In this document: positions 8,344 to 15,924 of the stretch, one piece after another
Numbering within the stretch: the first letter of the stretch is position 1
Layout of the letters: every line of letters starts with the position of its first letter
Assembly (NCBI RefSeq): GCF_033542235.1
Contig: NZ_JAWRCU010000018.1
Span: forward strand, 1 to 64,000
Length of the DNA stretch: 64,000 nucleotides
Reading direction: 5' to 3'
DNA from: JAWRCU01 sp033542235
Lineage (GTDB): Bacteria; Pseudomonadota; Alphaproteobacteria; Rhizobiales; Rhizobiaceae
Notes under the pieces: generated by a model
Seen by the model: the letters and a program-made list of their open reading frames with translations, nothing else
Database searches by the model: none
Told to the model about the DNA's origin: nothing
Position numbers and translations under genes: made by a program

Positions 8344-8735
8344 AACCTTGGTTCAAATGATGCGCTTCGACGAGCGCAGGCCGGCCCCGGCCCGCGCATA
8401 TAATGACGTTCCGGCCGATAACTCGGCCTGACAAATTCGCGTAACGCAGATGCGAGCTGCGCGATGCGAGCCCAAAGTTCCATGACCCAATTTCCCTGCA
8501 ATGTCGGACGTCCCTTCCGACTGGGAGCACTCTACGCCTCACCGGTGAATCGTCGGTGAACGCGATGTTAATATTTCCCCGAAAAACGCGTCGAGCGTGG
8601 CTGAAATGCGGAGCTTTCACGGCCTTTCGGTGCTGCGAGCGGCAATGATGACGACTGTGTCTTTTTGGACACAAATTCGGCGCCGGGCTCGTGCCGGCGC
8701 ACTATTCAAAATGCCGGCTGGCGGCCACTTTTCTC
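8344..8735. other. Noncoding stretch between the TRAP operon and the DUF892 gene
   Basis: No gene is supported here: the short open frames on both strands lack family similarity and ribosome sites. A small hairpin GGCCGA/TCGGCC lies at 8413-8428, about 70 bases after the DUF1850 stop, without a T-run. The rest of the gap to 8846 holds the EcfG-type promoter at 8736-8760 and an 86-base leader. Confidence 0.5.
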
Positions 8736-8760
8736 GGAACCCCATTCTCGCCGTCGCGTT
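8736..8760 (+). promoter_or_regulatory. EcfG (general stress sigma factor) promoter
   Basis: GGAAC at 8736-8740 and CGTT at 8757-8760 are separated by exactly 16 bases. This is the consensus of alphaproteobacterial EcfG/RpoE2 promoters. It lies 86 bases upstream of the DUF892 ferritin-like gene, a class of gene commonly stress-induced. Confidence 0.7.
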
Positions 8761-8846
8761 GCTTCGAAGGCTGACCTGAGCGCACGCGGACCCGTCGAGA
8801 CGGCGGGTCCCGCGAAGAAGTTCACGCGAACCGAAGGGATCAAACC

Positions 8847-9353
8847 ATGGGACTATTCTCGAAGGACATCAAAACGCTCGACGACCTTTTCGTGCATACG
8901 CTGCGCGACATCTATTACGCCGAGAACCAGATCGTGAAGGCGCTGCCTAACATGATCGACAAGGCGACCAATCCCGCCCTGAAGCAAGGCTTCGAAAAGC
9001 ACCTCAGGGAAACGGAAGGTCACATCAAGAGAGTCGAGCAAGTGTTCGAACTGCACGGCGTCGAAGCGAAGGGCGTCGACTGCCCCGCCATCGACGGCAT
9101 TATCGAAGAGACCGAGGAGATTTCGGGCGAGATTGACGACAAGCAGGTCATGGACGCTGCGCTGATCGCCGCCACGCAAGCCGTCGAGCACTACGAGATC
9201 ACCCGCTACGGCACTCTGATCGCCTGGGCGGATCAGCTCGGACGGAGCGACTGCGCCACGATCCTCAAACAGAACCTCGCCGAGGAGAAGGCGACGGACA
9301 AGAAACTGACGGAGATGGCGGAATCGAGAGTCAATATGCAGGCTGCAGAGTAG
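8847..9353 (+). CDS. Ferritin-like DUF892 stress protein (YciE/YciF family)
   Basis: A 168-residue, mostly helical protein. The family opening is visible in IKTLDDLFVHTLRDIYYAENQIVKALP. Metal-ligand-type residues of the ferritin-like bundle follow in LRETEGHIKRVEQVF and AVEHYEITRYGTLIAWA. YciE/YciF proteins are general stress proteins of unknown exact role, thought to bind metal in a four-helix bundle. The EcfG promoter upstream supports stress control. It is followed by a strong hairpin shared with the convergent ArsR gene. Confidence 0.9.
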   Translation: MGLFSKDIKTLDDLFVHTLRDIYYAENQIVKALPNMIDKATNPALKQGFEKHLRETEGHIKRVEQVFELHGVEAKGVDCPAIDGIIEETEEISGEIDDKQVMDAALIAATQAVEHYEITRYGTLIAWADQLGRSDCATILKQNLAEEKATDKKLTEMAESRVNMQAAE

Positions 9354-9376
9354 GACTTACGACTACCCTCGAAGGC

Positions 9377-9405
9377 AGCGCCGGCGCATGACGCCGGCGC
9401 TTTCA
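9377..9405. terminator. Bidirectional terminator-like hairpin
   Basis: Perfect 10-bp arms AGCGCCGGCG/CGCCGGCGCT surround a 5-base loop (CATGA) and are followed by a short TTCAT. It lies between the convergent ends of the DUF892 gene and the ArsR gene and could serve both. Confidence 0.6.
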
Positions 9406-10131
9406 TATGGAAGCGACTAAACGCTGCTCCTCCGGCCAAGGAGGCACCGCTTCGGGCAAAAACGCCTGTGCGAAAGCCCGGCGGCCTTCAGGCGAGAACG
9501 TGATTGTCCTGCCCTTCTTTTGGCGCCTCGCCCATCTCTCCTTGAACAGCACGTCGAGGATAGCGGCCCCCAGCGAGCCCGCGAGGTGCGAACGCCGCAC
9601 GCTCCAGTCGAGGCAGGCTCGGCAGACCGGCCGGCGCAGGCCTTGCAATGCGCCCACATCGATCCCGCGAGCCGCAAAGAAACTATGGCCGTTGCGGCCG
9701 AGCCGAATCCCGTCCGCCGTTTCCGCTATGGCGTCTTCGGCCAGCAGCCGGTCGAACATGGCGACCGCGAGTTCGCCGGCAAGGTGGTCGTAACACACGC
9801 GCGCCTCGCGCATTGCGTCGTCGCGAGGGCCGGGCCGCACACGCCGTGTCCCGACAACCGCGGCCACGCCCATGATCGCCTCGAGCATGGCCGCAATGTT
9901 CGGTCCGGCGAGCGCGAAATAGCGATGGCGGCCCTGCACCGAGAGCTTGAGCAGGCCACCTTCGGTCAATTTGGAAAGATGCGAGCTTGCGGTCTGTAAG
10001 GTCACGCCGGCTTCCAATGCAAGCTCGGTTGCCGTCAGCGCCGTCCCGCCGACGAGGGCGGTGAGCATGTTCGCCCGCGCCGGGTCGCCGACCAGGCTGG
10101 CGATGTGGGCGATATCAGGTCCCTCACGCAT
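9403..10131 (-). CDS. ArsR-family transcriptional regulator
   Basis: A 242-residue protein with an ArsR winged helix in the first 85 residues (ASLVGDPARANMLTALVGG...LTATELALEAGVTLQTASSHLSKLTEGGLL, then YFALAGPNIAAML). The C-terminal 150 residues include paired cysteines (PVCRACLDW) and end with a WPEEQR tail. The longer ArsR type with this extension is common in rhizobia; the effector is unknown. Two identical-pattern dyads (TTCGAT-N4-ATCGAA) lie 2 and 76 bases upstream of the start codon and are likely its operators. Confidence 0.85.
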   Translation of the reverse strand: MREGPDIAHIASLVGDPARANMLTALVGGTALTATELALEAGVTLQTASSHLSKLTEGGLLKLSVQGRHRYFALAGPNIAAMLEAIMGVAAVVGTRRVRPGPRDDAMREARVCYDHLAGELAVAMFDRLLAEDAIAETADGIRLGRNGHSFFAARGIDVGALQGLRRPVCRACLDWSVRRSHLAGSLGAAILDVLFKERWARRQKKGRTITFSPEGRRAFAQAFLPEAVPPWPEEQRLVASI

Positions 10132-10133
10132 TA

Positions 10134-10149
10134 TTCGATCCTAATCGAA
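10134..10149. promoter_or_regulatory. Dyad TTCGAT-N4-ATCGAA, site 1 (ArsR operator candidate)
   Basis: A perfect 6-bp inverted repeat with a 4-base spacer (CCTA) directly upstream of the arsR-type start codon at 10131. Occupancy would block initiation, consistent with autorepression. The pattern recurs at 10208-10223. Confidence 0.55.
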
Positions 10150-10207
10150 GCATCCTCGTCGAGCTAGTGGTATGGCCTCAACCTATCACCGTCGTGCGAA
10201 GCGATGC

Positions 10208-10223
10208 TTCGATGGCGATCGAA
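10208..10223. promoter_or_regulatory. Dyad TTCGAT-N4-ATCGAA, site 2 (ArsR operator candidate)
   Basis: The same perfect dyad as at 10134-10149 with a different spacer (GGCG). The centres are 74 bp apart, about seven helical turns, so two bound dimers would lie on the same DNA face. It lies 171 bases before the riboswitch, so an effect on the exporter gene is also possible. Confidence 0.55.
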
Positions 10224-10393
10224 CAATTGAAGGCCGGTAAAACATGAACTACTGTGCTTGAAATCTCCGTGGATCCCTCATGTGCTGTGCGACCGTGGCA
10301 TGGCGGAGCAGGATGAAGCTCTGGCCCGCAGCAGGACCCCGCACTCCTGATCCATCCTTGCGATCGGTCGTGGTTCTCCCTACATCACGAAAG

Positions 10394-10451
10394 GCGAGGA
10401 CGACCTCCCCTATAGGTTTAAACGATCGGGACGACCCGACTGAAAGGGGCC
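10394..10451 (+). ncRNA. Guanidine-II (mini-ykkC) riboswitch
   Basis: Two short hairpins each present an ACGA tetraloop: GAGG-ACGA-CCTC at 10396-10407 and TCGGG-ACGA-CCCGA at 10426-10439. About 18 bases separate them and the purine-rich GAAAGGGG Shine-Dalgarno follows at once, 6 to 15 bases before ATG 10457. This is the mini-ykkC architecture, in which guanidinium bound by the kissing ACGR loops frees the ribosome site. The downstream gene is a Gdx/SugE-type exporter, the expected target. Confidence 0.85.
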
Positions 10452-10456
10452 GTTCC

Positions 10457-10765
10457 ATGGTCTGGATCTATCTTTTCGCCGCCGGCATTCTCGAAGTCGT
10501 CTGGGCATATGCCATGAAGCTGTCGGAAGGCTTCACGCGGCCCTGGCCGACGACAATCACCATCGCCGCCATGATCGCCAGCTTCAGCCTGCTCTCGATC
10601 GCCATGCGCTCGCTGCCGCTGGGCACCGCCTACGCGATCTGGACCGGAATCGGCGCGGTCGGCGCCTTCCTCGTCGGCATCGCGGTGCTGGGCGAGGAGC
10701 TGACGCTGATGCGCGTCCTCGGCGTGGCGCTCATCACCAGCGGCCTGGTCGTGCTGAAGCTCTGA
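10457..10765 (+). CDS. gdx: Guanidinium exporter, SMR family (Gdx/SugE type)
   Basis: A 102-residue, four-helix small multidrug resistance protein. The membrane glutamate lies in GILEVVWAYAMK, and Gdx-type stretches are GFTRPWPTTITIAAMI and LPLGTAYAIWTGIGAVGAF. Gdx proteins work as dimers exchanging guanidinium for protons. ATG 10457 follows AAAGGGG; the longer open frame upstream crosses the riboswitch and is not coding. The riboswitch supports guanidinium rather than general drug export. The gene stands alone and is followed by an intergenic palindrome. Confidence 0.9.
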   Translation: MVWIYLFAAGILEVVWAYAMKLSEGFTRPWPTTITIAAMIASFSLLSIAMRSLPLGTAYAIWTGIGAVGAFLVGIAVLGEELTLMRVLGVALITSGLVVLKL

Positions 10766-10813
10766 GCGGCATGCGATCTCGTTAATCGCGGCGCCGATCC
10801 AATTGTTGCTCAC

Positions 10814-10859
10814 GCGTCGGATTGGTCCGAAAACCGTTATGCAGTTTTCGGTCCGATAC
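10814..10859. repeat. Rhizobial intergenic palindrome (TCCGAAAAC type)
   Basis: GCGTCGGATTGGTCCGAAAA, a short loop, and TTTTCGGTCCGATAC form an imperfect hairpin. It is nearly the same as 3384-3434. It lies between the convergent gdx and mbfA genes. Confidence 0.7.
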
Positions 10860-10863
10860 TAAG

Positions 10864-11847
10864 TCAGGCACTGCCGATCAGCACGCCGGCTGCGAACACC
10901 AGCGCGCCGCCCACGACCACCTGGAAGGCAGCTCGCAGGAACGGCGTTTCCATGTAGCGGTTCTGGATGAAGGCAATCGCCCAAAGCTCGAAGAAGACGA
11001 CGATCGCGGCTATCGTAGTCGCTGTCCAGAATTGCGGGATGAGATAGGGGAGCGCGTGGCCGAGCCCGCCGAGCGTGGTCATCACCCCGTTGGCGATACC
11101 GCGCTTCAGCGGCGAGCCGCGGCCTGACAGCTTGCCGTCGTCATGCGCGGCCTCCGTGAAGCCCATCGAGATGCCTGCGCCGACTGCGGCGGACAGCCCG
11201 ACAAGGAAGGTCCGCCAGGTATCCTGAGTGGCAAACGCGGCGGCAAAGATCGGTGCCAGCGTCGACACTGAGCCGTCCATCAGTCCGGCAAGCCCGGGCT
11301 GCACATAAGTCAGGATGAACTGCCGGCGTTCGGTTTCCGCCTCCTCCTTCCTCACATCGGCCGGCGCGTATTTCATACCGAGCCGGCGTGCCAGCGATTC
11401 ATGCGACTGCTCGGCGATGGCAAGATCGCCGAGCAGCTTGCGTGTCTCCGCATCGGTCGTGCGCTTTGCGGCCTCCGTATAGAAACGCTGGGCGTCGGCC
11501 TCCATCTTCTCGGCCTGCGCTCGCACCTTGTCGATTCCGAGCGGTCGTACCAGCCAGTCCGGCTTGCGCTCATAGTAGCCGCTGACATGCTCGCGCCTGA
11601 TCAAGGGTATGCTTTCGCCGAAGCGCGCCCGATGCCGCTCGATGAGGCGGGCGCGGTGGACATCCTCCTCGTCGGCCATCTCGTCGAATACCTTGGCCGA
11701 CTGTGGGAACTCCTCGCGGATGCCGTCCGCATAGGCGCGATAGATGCGGCCGTCATCCTCTTCCGAAGAGATCGCCAGCGCCAGGATTTCCTGTTCAGAG
11801 AGGGACGAGAAGGGACGGCGGCCAAAGCCAAAGACTCGGGAAAGCAT
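10864..11847 (-). CDS. mbfA: Membrane-bound ferritin MbfA (ferritin-VIT1 fusion), iron exporter
   Basis: A 327-residue two-domain protein. Residues 1-165 form a ferritin/erythrin-like di-iron domain (SSEEDDGRIYRAYAD, MADEEDVHRARLIERHR, AIAEQSHESLARRLG). Residues 175-327 form a VIT1/CCC1-like membrane domain (PGLAGLMDGSVSTLAPIFAAAF, GLSAAVGAGISMGFTEA, and further helices). This is the layout of rhizobial MbfA, which exports iron and protects against iron and peroxide stress. An Irr box 17 bases upstream of the start predicts repression at low iron, as established for Bradyrhizobium and Agrobacterium mbfA. Divergent from ku. Confidence 0.92.
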   Translation of the reverse strand: MLSRVFGFGRRPFSSLSEQEILALAISSEEDDGRIYRAYADGIREEFPQSAKVFDEMADEEDVHRARLIERHRARFGESIPLIRREHVSGYYERKPDWLVRPLGIDKVRAQAEKMEADAQRFYTEAAKRTTDAETRKLLGDLAIAEQSHESLARRLGMKYAPADVRKEEAETERRQFILTYVQPGLAGLMDGSVSTLAPIFAAAFATQDTWRTFLVGLSAAVGAGISMGFTEAAHDDGKLSGRGSPLKRGIANGVMTTLGGLGHALPYLIPQFWTATTIAAIVVFFELWAIAFIQNRYMETPFLRAAFQVVVGGALVFAAGVLIGSA

Positions 11848-11863
11848 GAGGTGGTTTCTCTAG

Positions 11864-11880
11864 TTTAGAATAGTTCTAAG
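11864..11880. promoter_or_regulatory. Iron control element (Irr box) of mbfA
   Basis: TTTAGAA-TAG-TTCTAAG matches the ICE consensus TTTAGAA-N3-TTCTAAA at all but the last base. It sits 17-33 bases upstream of the mbfA start on the minus strand, overlapping the likely promoter. Confidence 0.8.
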
Positions 11881-11936
11881 TTATGCCGCGAAGCGCTGAT
11901 CGTCAACGACGCTCTCCGGCGTTTTGCCGCATCGGG

Positions 11937-11961
11937 GGAACCCGGCTCACCCGGCAGCGTT
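11937..11961 (+). promoter_or_regulatory. EcfG promoter of the ku-ligD operon
   Basis: GGAAC (11937-11941), exactly 16 bases, then CGTT (11958-11961): the EcfG/RpoE2 consensus with the same spacing as the DUF892 promoter. It lies 54 bases before the ku start codon and points to stress and stationary-phase expression of end joining. Confidence 0.75.
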
Positions 11962-12015
11962 CCATGGCATGCACGCGAATCCATCTGCATGGCGTGTCGA
12001 ACCGAGGAGTCGCTG

Positions 12016-12897
12016 ATGGCCGTGCGGTCAGCCTGGAAGGGATATCTGAAGCTCTCGCTCGTCACCTGCGCGGTGGAGCTCTTCAATGCCACCACCCATT
12101 CGGAGAAGCTGTCGTTTCGCATCATCAACCGGAAGACCGGCAATACGGTGAGGCGCCAATATGTCGACGCCGGCACGGGCAAGCCGGTTGAAGAGGAAGA
12201 CCAGGTCAAGGGCTACGAGGTGGGCGACGACGAGTACCTCCTGGTCGAGGAGGACGAGATCGAGTCGGTCCAGATCGAATCCAACCACACGCTGAACCTC
12301 GACGGTTTCGTGCAGAAATCCGAGATCGACCCGATCTATCTCGACACCCCCTATTACCTGGCGCCGGCCGACGAGGTGTCGGAGGAGGCTTTCGCGGTCA
12401 TCCGTGAGGCTCTGGCGGCCAAGAAGATGGCGGGAATGGCGCGCATCGTCCTCTATCGTCGAGAGCGGCCGGTCGTCATCGAGGCACGCGACCGTGGCAT
12501 GCTCTTGACGACCTTGCGTTTCGAGAAGCTGGTGCGCAAACCCGAAGAGGTCTTCAGTGACCTGGAGAAGGTTCAGACCGACGAGGAGATGATCGGCCTC
12601 GCCTCCAGCATCATCGACAGGAAGAAGATGAAGTTCGACCCGTCGAAATTCGAGGACAAATACGAGGAAGCGCTGCAGGCGCTCGTGAAAGCCAAGCAGG
12701 CTGGAAAGAAGCCGCCGGTCGCAAGGCCTGCGGAACAGCCTTCCAATGTGGTGAACCTGTTCGATGCGTTGAAGAAGAGCCTGGCTTCGGAAGGCGGCAG
12801 CGAGACCGCGGCGACGAAACGCAAACCGCCGGCGCGCTCGCGGCCTGCAGCCGCACGCAAATCCGGCGGCCGGGCGCAGCATCGCAAGTCGGCTTGA
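12016..12897 (+). CDS. ku: Non-homologous end-joining protein Ku
   Basis: A 293-residue bacterial Ku. The homodimeric ring domain opens RSAWKGYLKLSLVTCAVELF and continues through GYEVGDDEYLLVEEDEIE and FVQKSEIDPIYLDTPYYLAP. The C-terminal tail from about residue 255 is Lys/Arg-rich (KRKPPARSRPAAARKSGG), as in Ku proteins that recruit LigD and bind DNA. It binds double-strand ends and recruits the ligase encoded 3 bases downstream. ATG 12016 is chosen for the GAGGAG 6 bases upstream and for the family N-terminus. EcfG promoter upstream. Confidence 0.94.
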   Translation: MAVRSAWKGYLKLSLVTCAVELFNATTHSEKLSFRIINRKTGNTVRRQYVDAGTGKPVEEEDQVKGYEVGDDEYLLVEEDEIESVQIESNHTLNLDGFVQKSEIDPIYLDTPYYLAPADEVSEEAFAVIREALAAKKMAGMARIVLYRRERPVVIEARDRGMLLTTLRFEKLVRKPEEVFSDLEKVQTDEEMIGLASSIIDRKKMKFDPSKFEDKYEEALQALVKAKQAGKKPPVARPAEQPSNVVNLFDALKKSLASEGGSETAATKRKPPARSRPAAARKSGGRAQHRKSA

Positions 12898-12900
12898 TCG

Positions 12901-15444
12901 ATGCCAAGCCTCGATCAATATCACGCCAAGCGCGACTTCCGTGTCACCGGCGAACCGCGCGGCAAGAAGAGCCGGTCGAAAGCGACAGGCGGTATTTTCG
13001 TCATTCAGAAGCATGACGCGACGCGGCTCCATTACGATTTGCGGCTGGAGCATGGCGGCGTGCTGTGGAGCTGGGCCGTCACGCGCGGCCCCAGTCTCGA
13101 TCCGTCCGAGAAACGGCTTGCGGTCCATGTCGAGGACCATCCGGTCGAGTATGCGTCTTTCGAGGGCATCATTCCGGAAGGCGAGTACGGGGCCGGCTCG
13201 GTCATCGTCTGGGACGAAGGCACATGGGAGCCGGACGGCGACCCCGATAAAATGATGAAGAAGGGCCACATCGATTTCGAGATCCGTGGCGACAAGCTGA
13301 AGGGCCGCTGGCACCTGGTTCGGCTTCGCCCGCGTCCCGGTGAAAAGCGTGACAATTGGCTGCTCATCAAGTCGGACGACGAATATGCCGACAGGAAGAA
13401 CGACATTCTCGAAGATGCTCCGCAATCGGTGAAGTCGGGCCTGACCATTGACGAGATGGGCCAAGAGCCGGACGCCCGGCGCTGGCATTCGAACCGAAAG
13501 GGCCGGTCGGCAAAGACAGCCAAGCCGAAGCCAGCGCCCACCCGAACCAGAGCCCGAACCGGCAAGGCAAGCCCCGGGGAAGCCAAGCTGCCGAGTTTCA
13601 TCGCGCCTTGCCTGGCTACGCTCGAAAAGAGCCCGCCATCCGGCGACGAGTGGCTGCACGAGGTGAAGTTCGACGGCTACCGCATCGGCGCCTATCTCGC
13701 AGGCGGCGACGTGACGCTCTATACCCGCAACGGCCTCGACTGGACGGAGCGCTTCGGCAAGGAGATCGCCGATGCTTTCGCCGGGCTCAGCGTGAAATCT
13801 GCCGTCATTGACGGGGAGATCGTCGTGCTCGGAAAGGATGGCGTCGCCACTTTTTCGGAACTGCAACTCGCCCTTTCGGAGCGGCGCTCCGACAAGATGA
13901 TCTTCTATGCCTTCGATCTTCTCTGGCTCGACGGCGAGGACCTGAGGCGAGAGCCACTGATCGACCGCAAGGAAAAGCTACGCGATCTTCTGGAGGGCTT
14001 CGACGAGCAAGGGCCACTGCGCTTCAGCGAGCATTTCGCGGAAACGGGCAAGGTGATCCTTGAACATGCCTGCCGCATGGGGCTCGAAGGCGTGGTCTCC
14101 AAGCGGGCTGACGCGCCCTATCGCAGCGGCCGCGGCCACGACTGGGTCAAATCCAAATGCACGCTGCGCCAGGAATTCGTGATCGCCGGCTATGCGCCGT
14201 CTGACAAGACCGGCAGGGGAATCCGCTCGCTGGTGATGGGTTACTACAAGGACGGCAAGCTTCAGCCTGTCGGTCACGTCGGCACCGGCTTCACCGGCCG
14301 CGTGCTGACCGATCTCCAATCGAAGCTCGATCCACTGAAAACCAAATCGGCGCCGTTCTCGGGTGCTGCGGCGAAGGAGAAGGGCGTGGTCTGGGTGAAG
14401 CCGGAGCTCGTCGCCGAAATCGAGTTCCGTTCCTGGACGAGAGGCGGCAATATCCGGCAGGCCTCGTTCCAGGGCCTGCGTGAGGACAAGCCGGCCACGG
14501 AGATCGTCATGGAGAAGCCCGGGAAGGTGGAGGAGCCCAGGAGCACGAAGGCTCCGGCCGAAAAGGCGGCCGGCAAGGCTGCCGCGAAGCAGACTCCGGT
14601 CAAGCTCTCCCACCCCGACAAGCAGCTGTGGCCTGCCGAGCATGTCACCAAGCAGGATCTGCTCGATCACTATGCGCTGGTATGGCCGCGCATGGAGCAG
14701 TTCGTGGTCAATCGGCCGCTGGCCCTCGTTCGCGCTCCGGACGGCATCGAAGGGCAGCGTTTCTTCCAGAAGCACTCGATGCCGGGCATGTCGGCCTCGA
14801 TCCTGAAGTCGCACGATCCCGAGGACAATGAGGAAATCCTCTACATCAGGGATTTCGACGGGCTCGCCGCGCTCGTCCAGCTTGGTGTCGTCGAGGTGCA
14901 TATCTGGGGCTGCACGGTCGATGAGATCAACACGCCCGACCAGTTCGTTTTCGATCTCGATCCGGACGAAGGGCTGGATGTGGAGGCGGTCCGCAAGGCC
15001 GCCCTCGAGATCCATGGTAAGCTCGACGAGCTGGGAATGTCGAATTTCGTGAAAGTCTCTGGCGGCAAGGGCTACCACATCATCGTGCCGCTCAAGCCCA
15101 AGGCGGACTGGGCGGCAGTGAAAGGCTTCGCCCATGACTTCGCCGAGGCGATGGTTCAGGCCGCCCCCGACCGTTACACTGCAACTCTGTCGAAAAGGGC
15201 GCGCAAGGGCAGGATCTTCATCGACTATCTCAGGAACAACCGCGGCTCGACCACGGTGGCGCCCTATTCGACGCGGGCCAAGAAGGGGGCGACGGTTTCC
15301 GTGCCGGTCACCTGGGAGATGATCGCCGACGGGCTCGGCCCGGCCGATTTCTCGATCGGCAGCGACGCTCTCAAGAAGCGCCTGCGCGCTGCCGACCCCT
15401 GGGCGGATTTCTTTGCCAAAGGCAAAGCGCTGGGACGAGGATAG
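12901..15444 (+). CDS. ligD: Multifunctional ATP-dependent DNA ligase LigD
   Basis: An 847-residue enzyme with domains in the Pseudomonas/rhizobial order. Residues 1 to about 170 are the 3'-phosphoesterase (HDATRLHYDLRLEHGG, PEGEYGAGSVIVWDEG). About 230-530 is the ligase, with nucleotidylated lysine K256 in EVKFDGYR. About 560-847 is the primase-like polymerase, with metal ligands D685 and D687 in FVFDLDPDEG. It processes, fills and seals ends held by Ku. The ATG lies 3 bases after the ku stop, so the two are co-transcribed. Length and domains are complete. Confidence 0.95.
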   Translation: MPSLDQYHAKRDFRVTGEPRGKKSRSKATGGIFVIQKHDATRLHYDLRLEHGGVLWSWAVTRGPSLDPSEKRLAVHVEDHPVEYASFEGIIPEGEYGAGSVIVWDEGTWEPDGDPDKMMKKGHIDFEIRGDKLKGRWHLVRLRPRPGEKRDNWLLIKSDDEYADRKNDILEDAPQSVKSGLTIDEMGQEPDARRWHSNRKGRSAKTAKPKPAPTRTRARTGKASPGEAKLPSFIAPCLATLEKSPPSGDEWLHEVKFDGYRIGAYLAGGDVTLYTRNGLDWTERFGKEIADAFAGLSVKSAVIDGEIVVLGKDGVATFSELQLALSERRSDKMIFYAFDLLWLDGEDLRREPLIDRKEKLRDLLEGFDEQGPLRFSEHFAETGKVILEHACRMGLEGVVSKRADAPYRSGRGHDWVKSKCTLRQEFVIAGYAPSDKTGRGIRSLVMGYYKDGKLQPVGHVGTGFTGRVLTDLQSKLDPLKTKSAPFSGAAAKEKGVVWVKPELVAEIEFRSWTRGGNIRQASFQGLREDKPATEIVMEKPGKVEEPRSTKAPAEKAAGKAAAKQTPVKLSHPDKQLWPAEHVTKQDLLDHYALVWPRMEQFVVNRPLALVRAPDGIEGQRFFQKHSMPGMSASILKSHDPEDNEEILYIRDFDGLAALVQLGVVEVHIWGCTVDEINTPDQFVFDLDPDEGLDVEAVRKAALEIHGKLDELGMSNFVKVSGGKGYHIIVPLKPKADWAAVKGFAHDFAEAMVQAAPDRYTATLSKRARKGRIFIDYLRNNRGSTTVAPYSTRAKKGATVSVPVTWEMIADGLGPADFSIGSDALKKRLRAADPWADFFAKGKALGRG

Positions 15445-15492
15445 GCAGTGGCAGTGGGCAGTCAGGAATCACGTCCGTTGGCGCCCTTTTGC

Positions 15493-15647
15493 GCCCCCCT
15501 CTGTCCTGCCGGACATCTCCCCCGCAAGGGGGGAGATTCGACGGCCGGTTCGGTTCGCCAATCGCCGACGTTGCAGTTTGGCGAAACCATCAATGACAGC
15601 CAATCTCCCCCCTTGCGGGGGAGATGTCCGGCAGGACAGAGGGGGGC
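15493..15647. repeat. Mosaic inverted repeat, copy 2 (about 155 bp)
   Basis: Same element as 5685-5840, with arms GCCCCCCTCTGTCCTGCC...CTCCCCC-GCAAGGGGGGAGATT and its complement. It lies in the 480-base gap between ligD and the threonine dehydratase gene; the rest of that gap (15648-15924) shows no gene or clear site. Confidence 0.85.
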
Positions 15648-15924
15648 AACGCAGGGTGCTGATTTTGACTGTATTGCCAGACCACGACGAGAGATGAAGC
15701 TGACATGTCGACCAACGGCAGTGGCGCCGTGAATAAGCGCGCGAGGCGTCTGATTTCGCAAAGTTCCTTCATTGATGCCAGCCCATTGCGTCTGTGTTCC
15801 CCCAGAAGCGCCAGGAGCAGGTGCCTACTGCCCCCTCCACCAATTGACTCCATGACATAATTTCGCTGGCGCGCTGCTGCTTCACATGCTCGATAGTCCC
15901 CCGCAACGACACTTCGAGCGCGCC

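Noticed and set aside
8597..8779. 60-codon open frame before the DUF892 gene
   Set aside because: It overlaps the EcfG promoter and has no ribosome site or family similarity.
12028..15135. Long minus-strand open frames opposite ku and ligD (612 and 385 codons)
   Set aside because: Composition mirrors the codons of ku and ligD, which are well supported on the plus strand.
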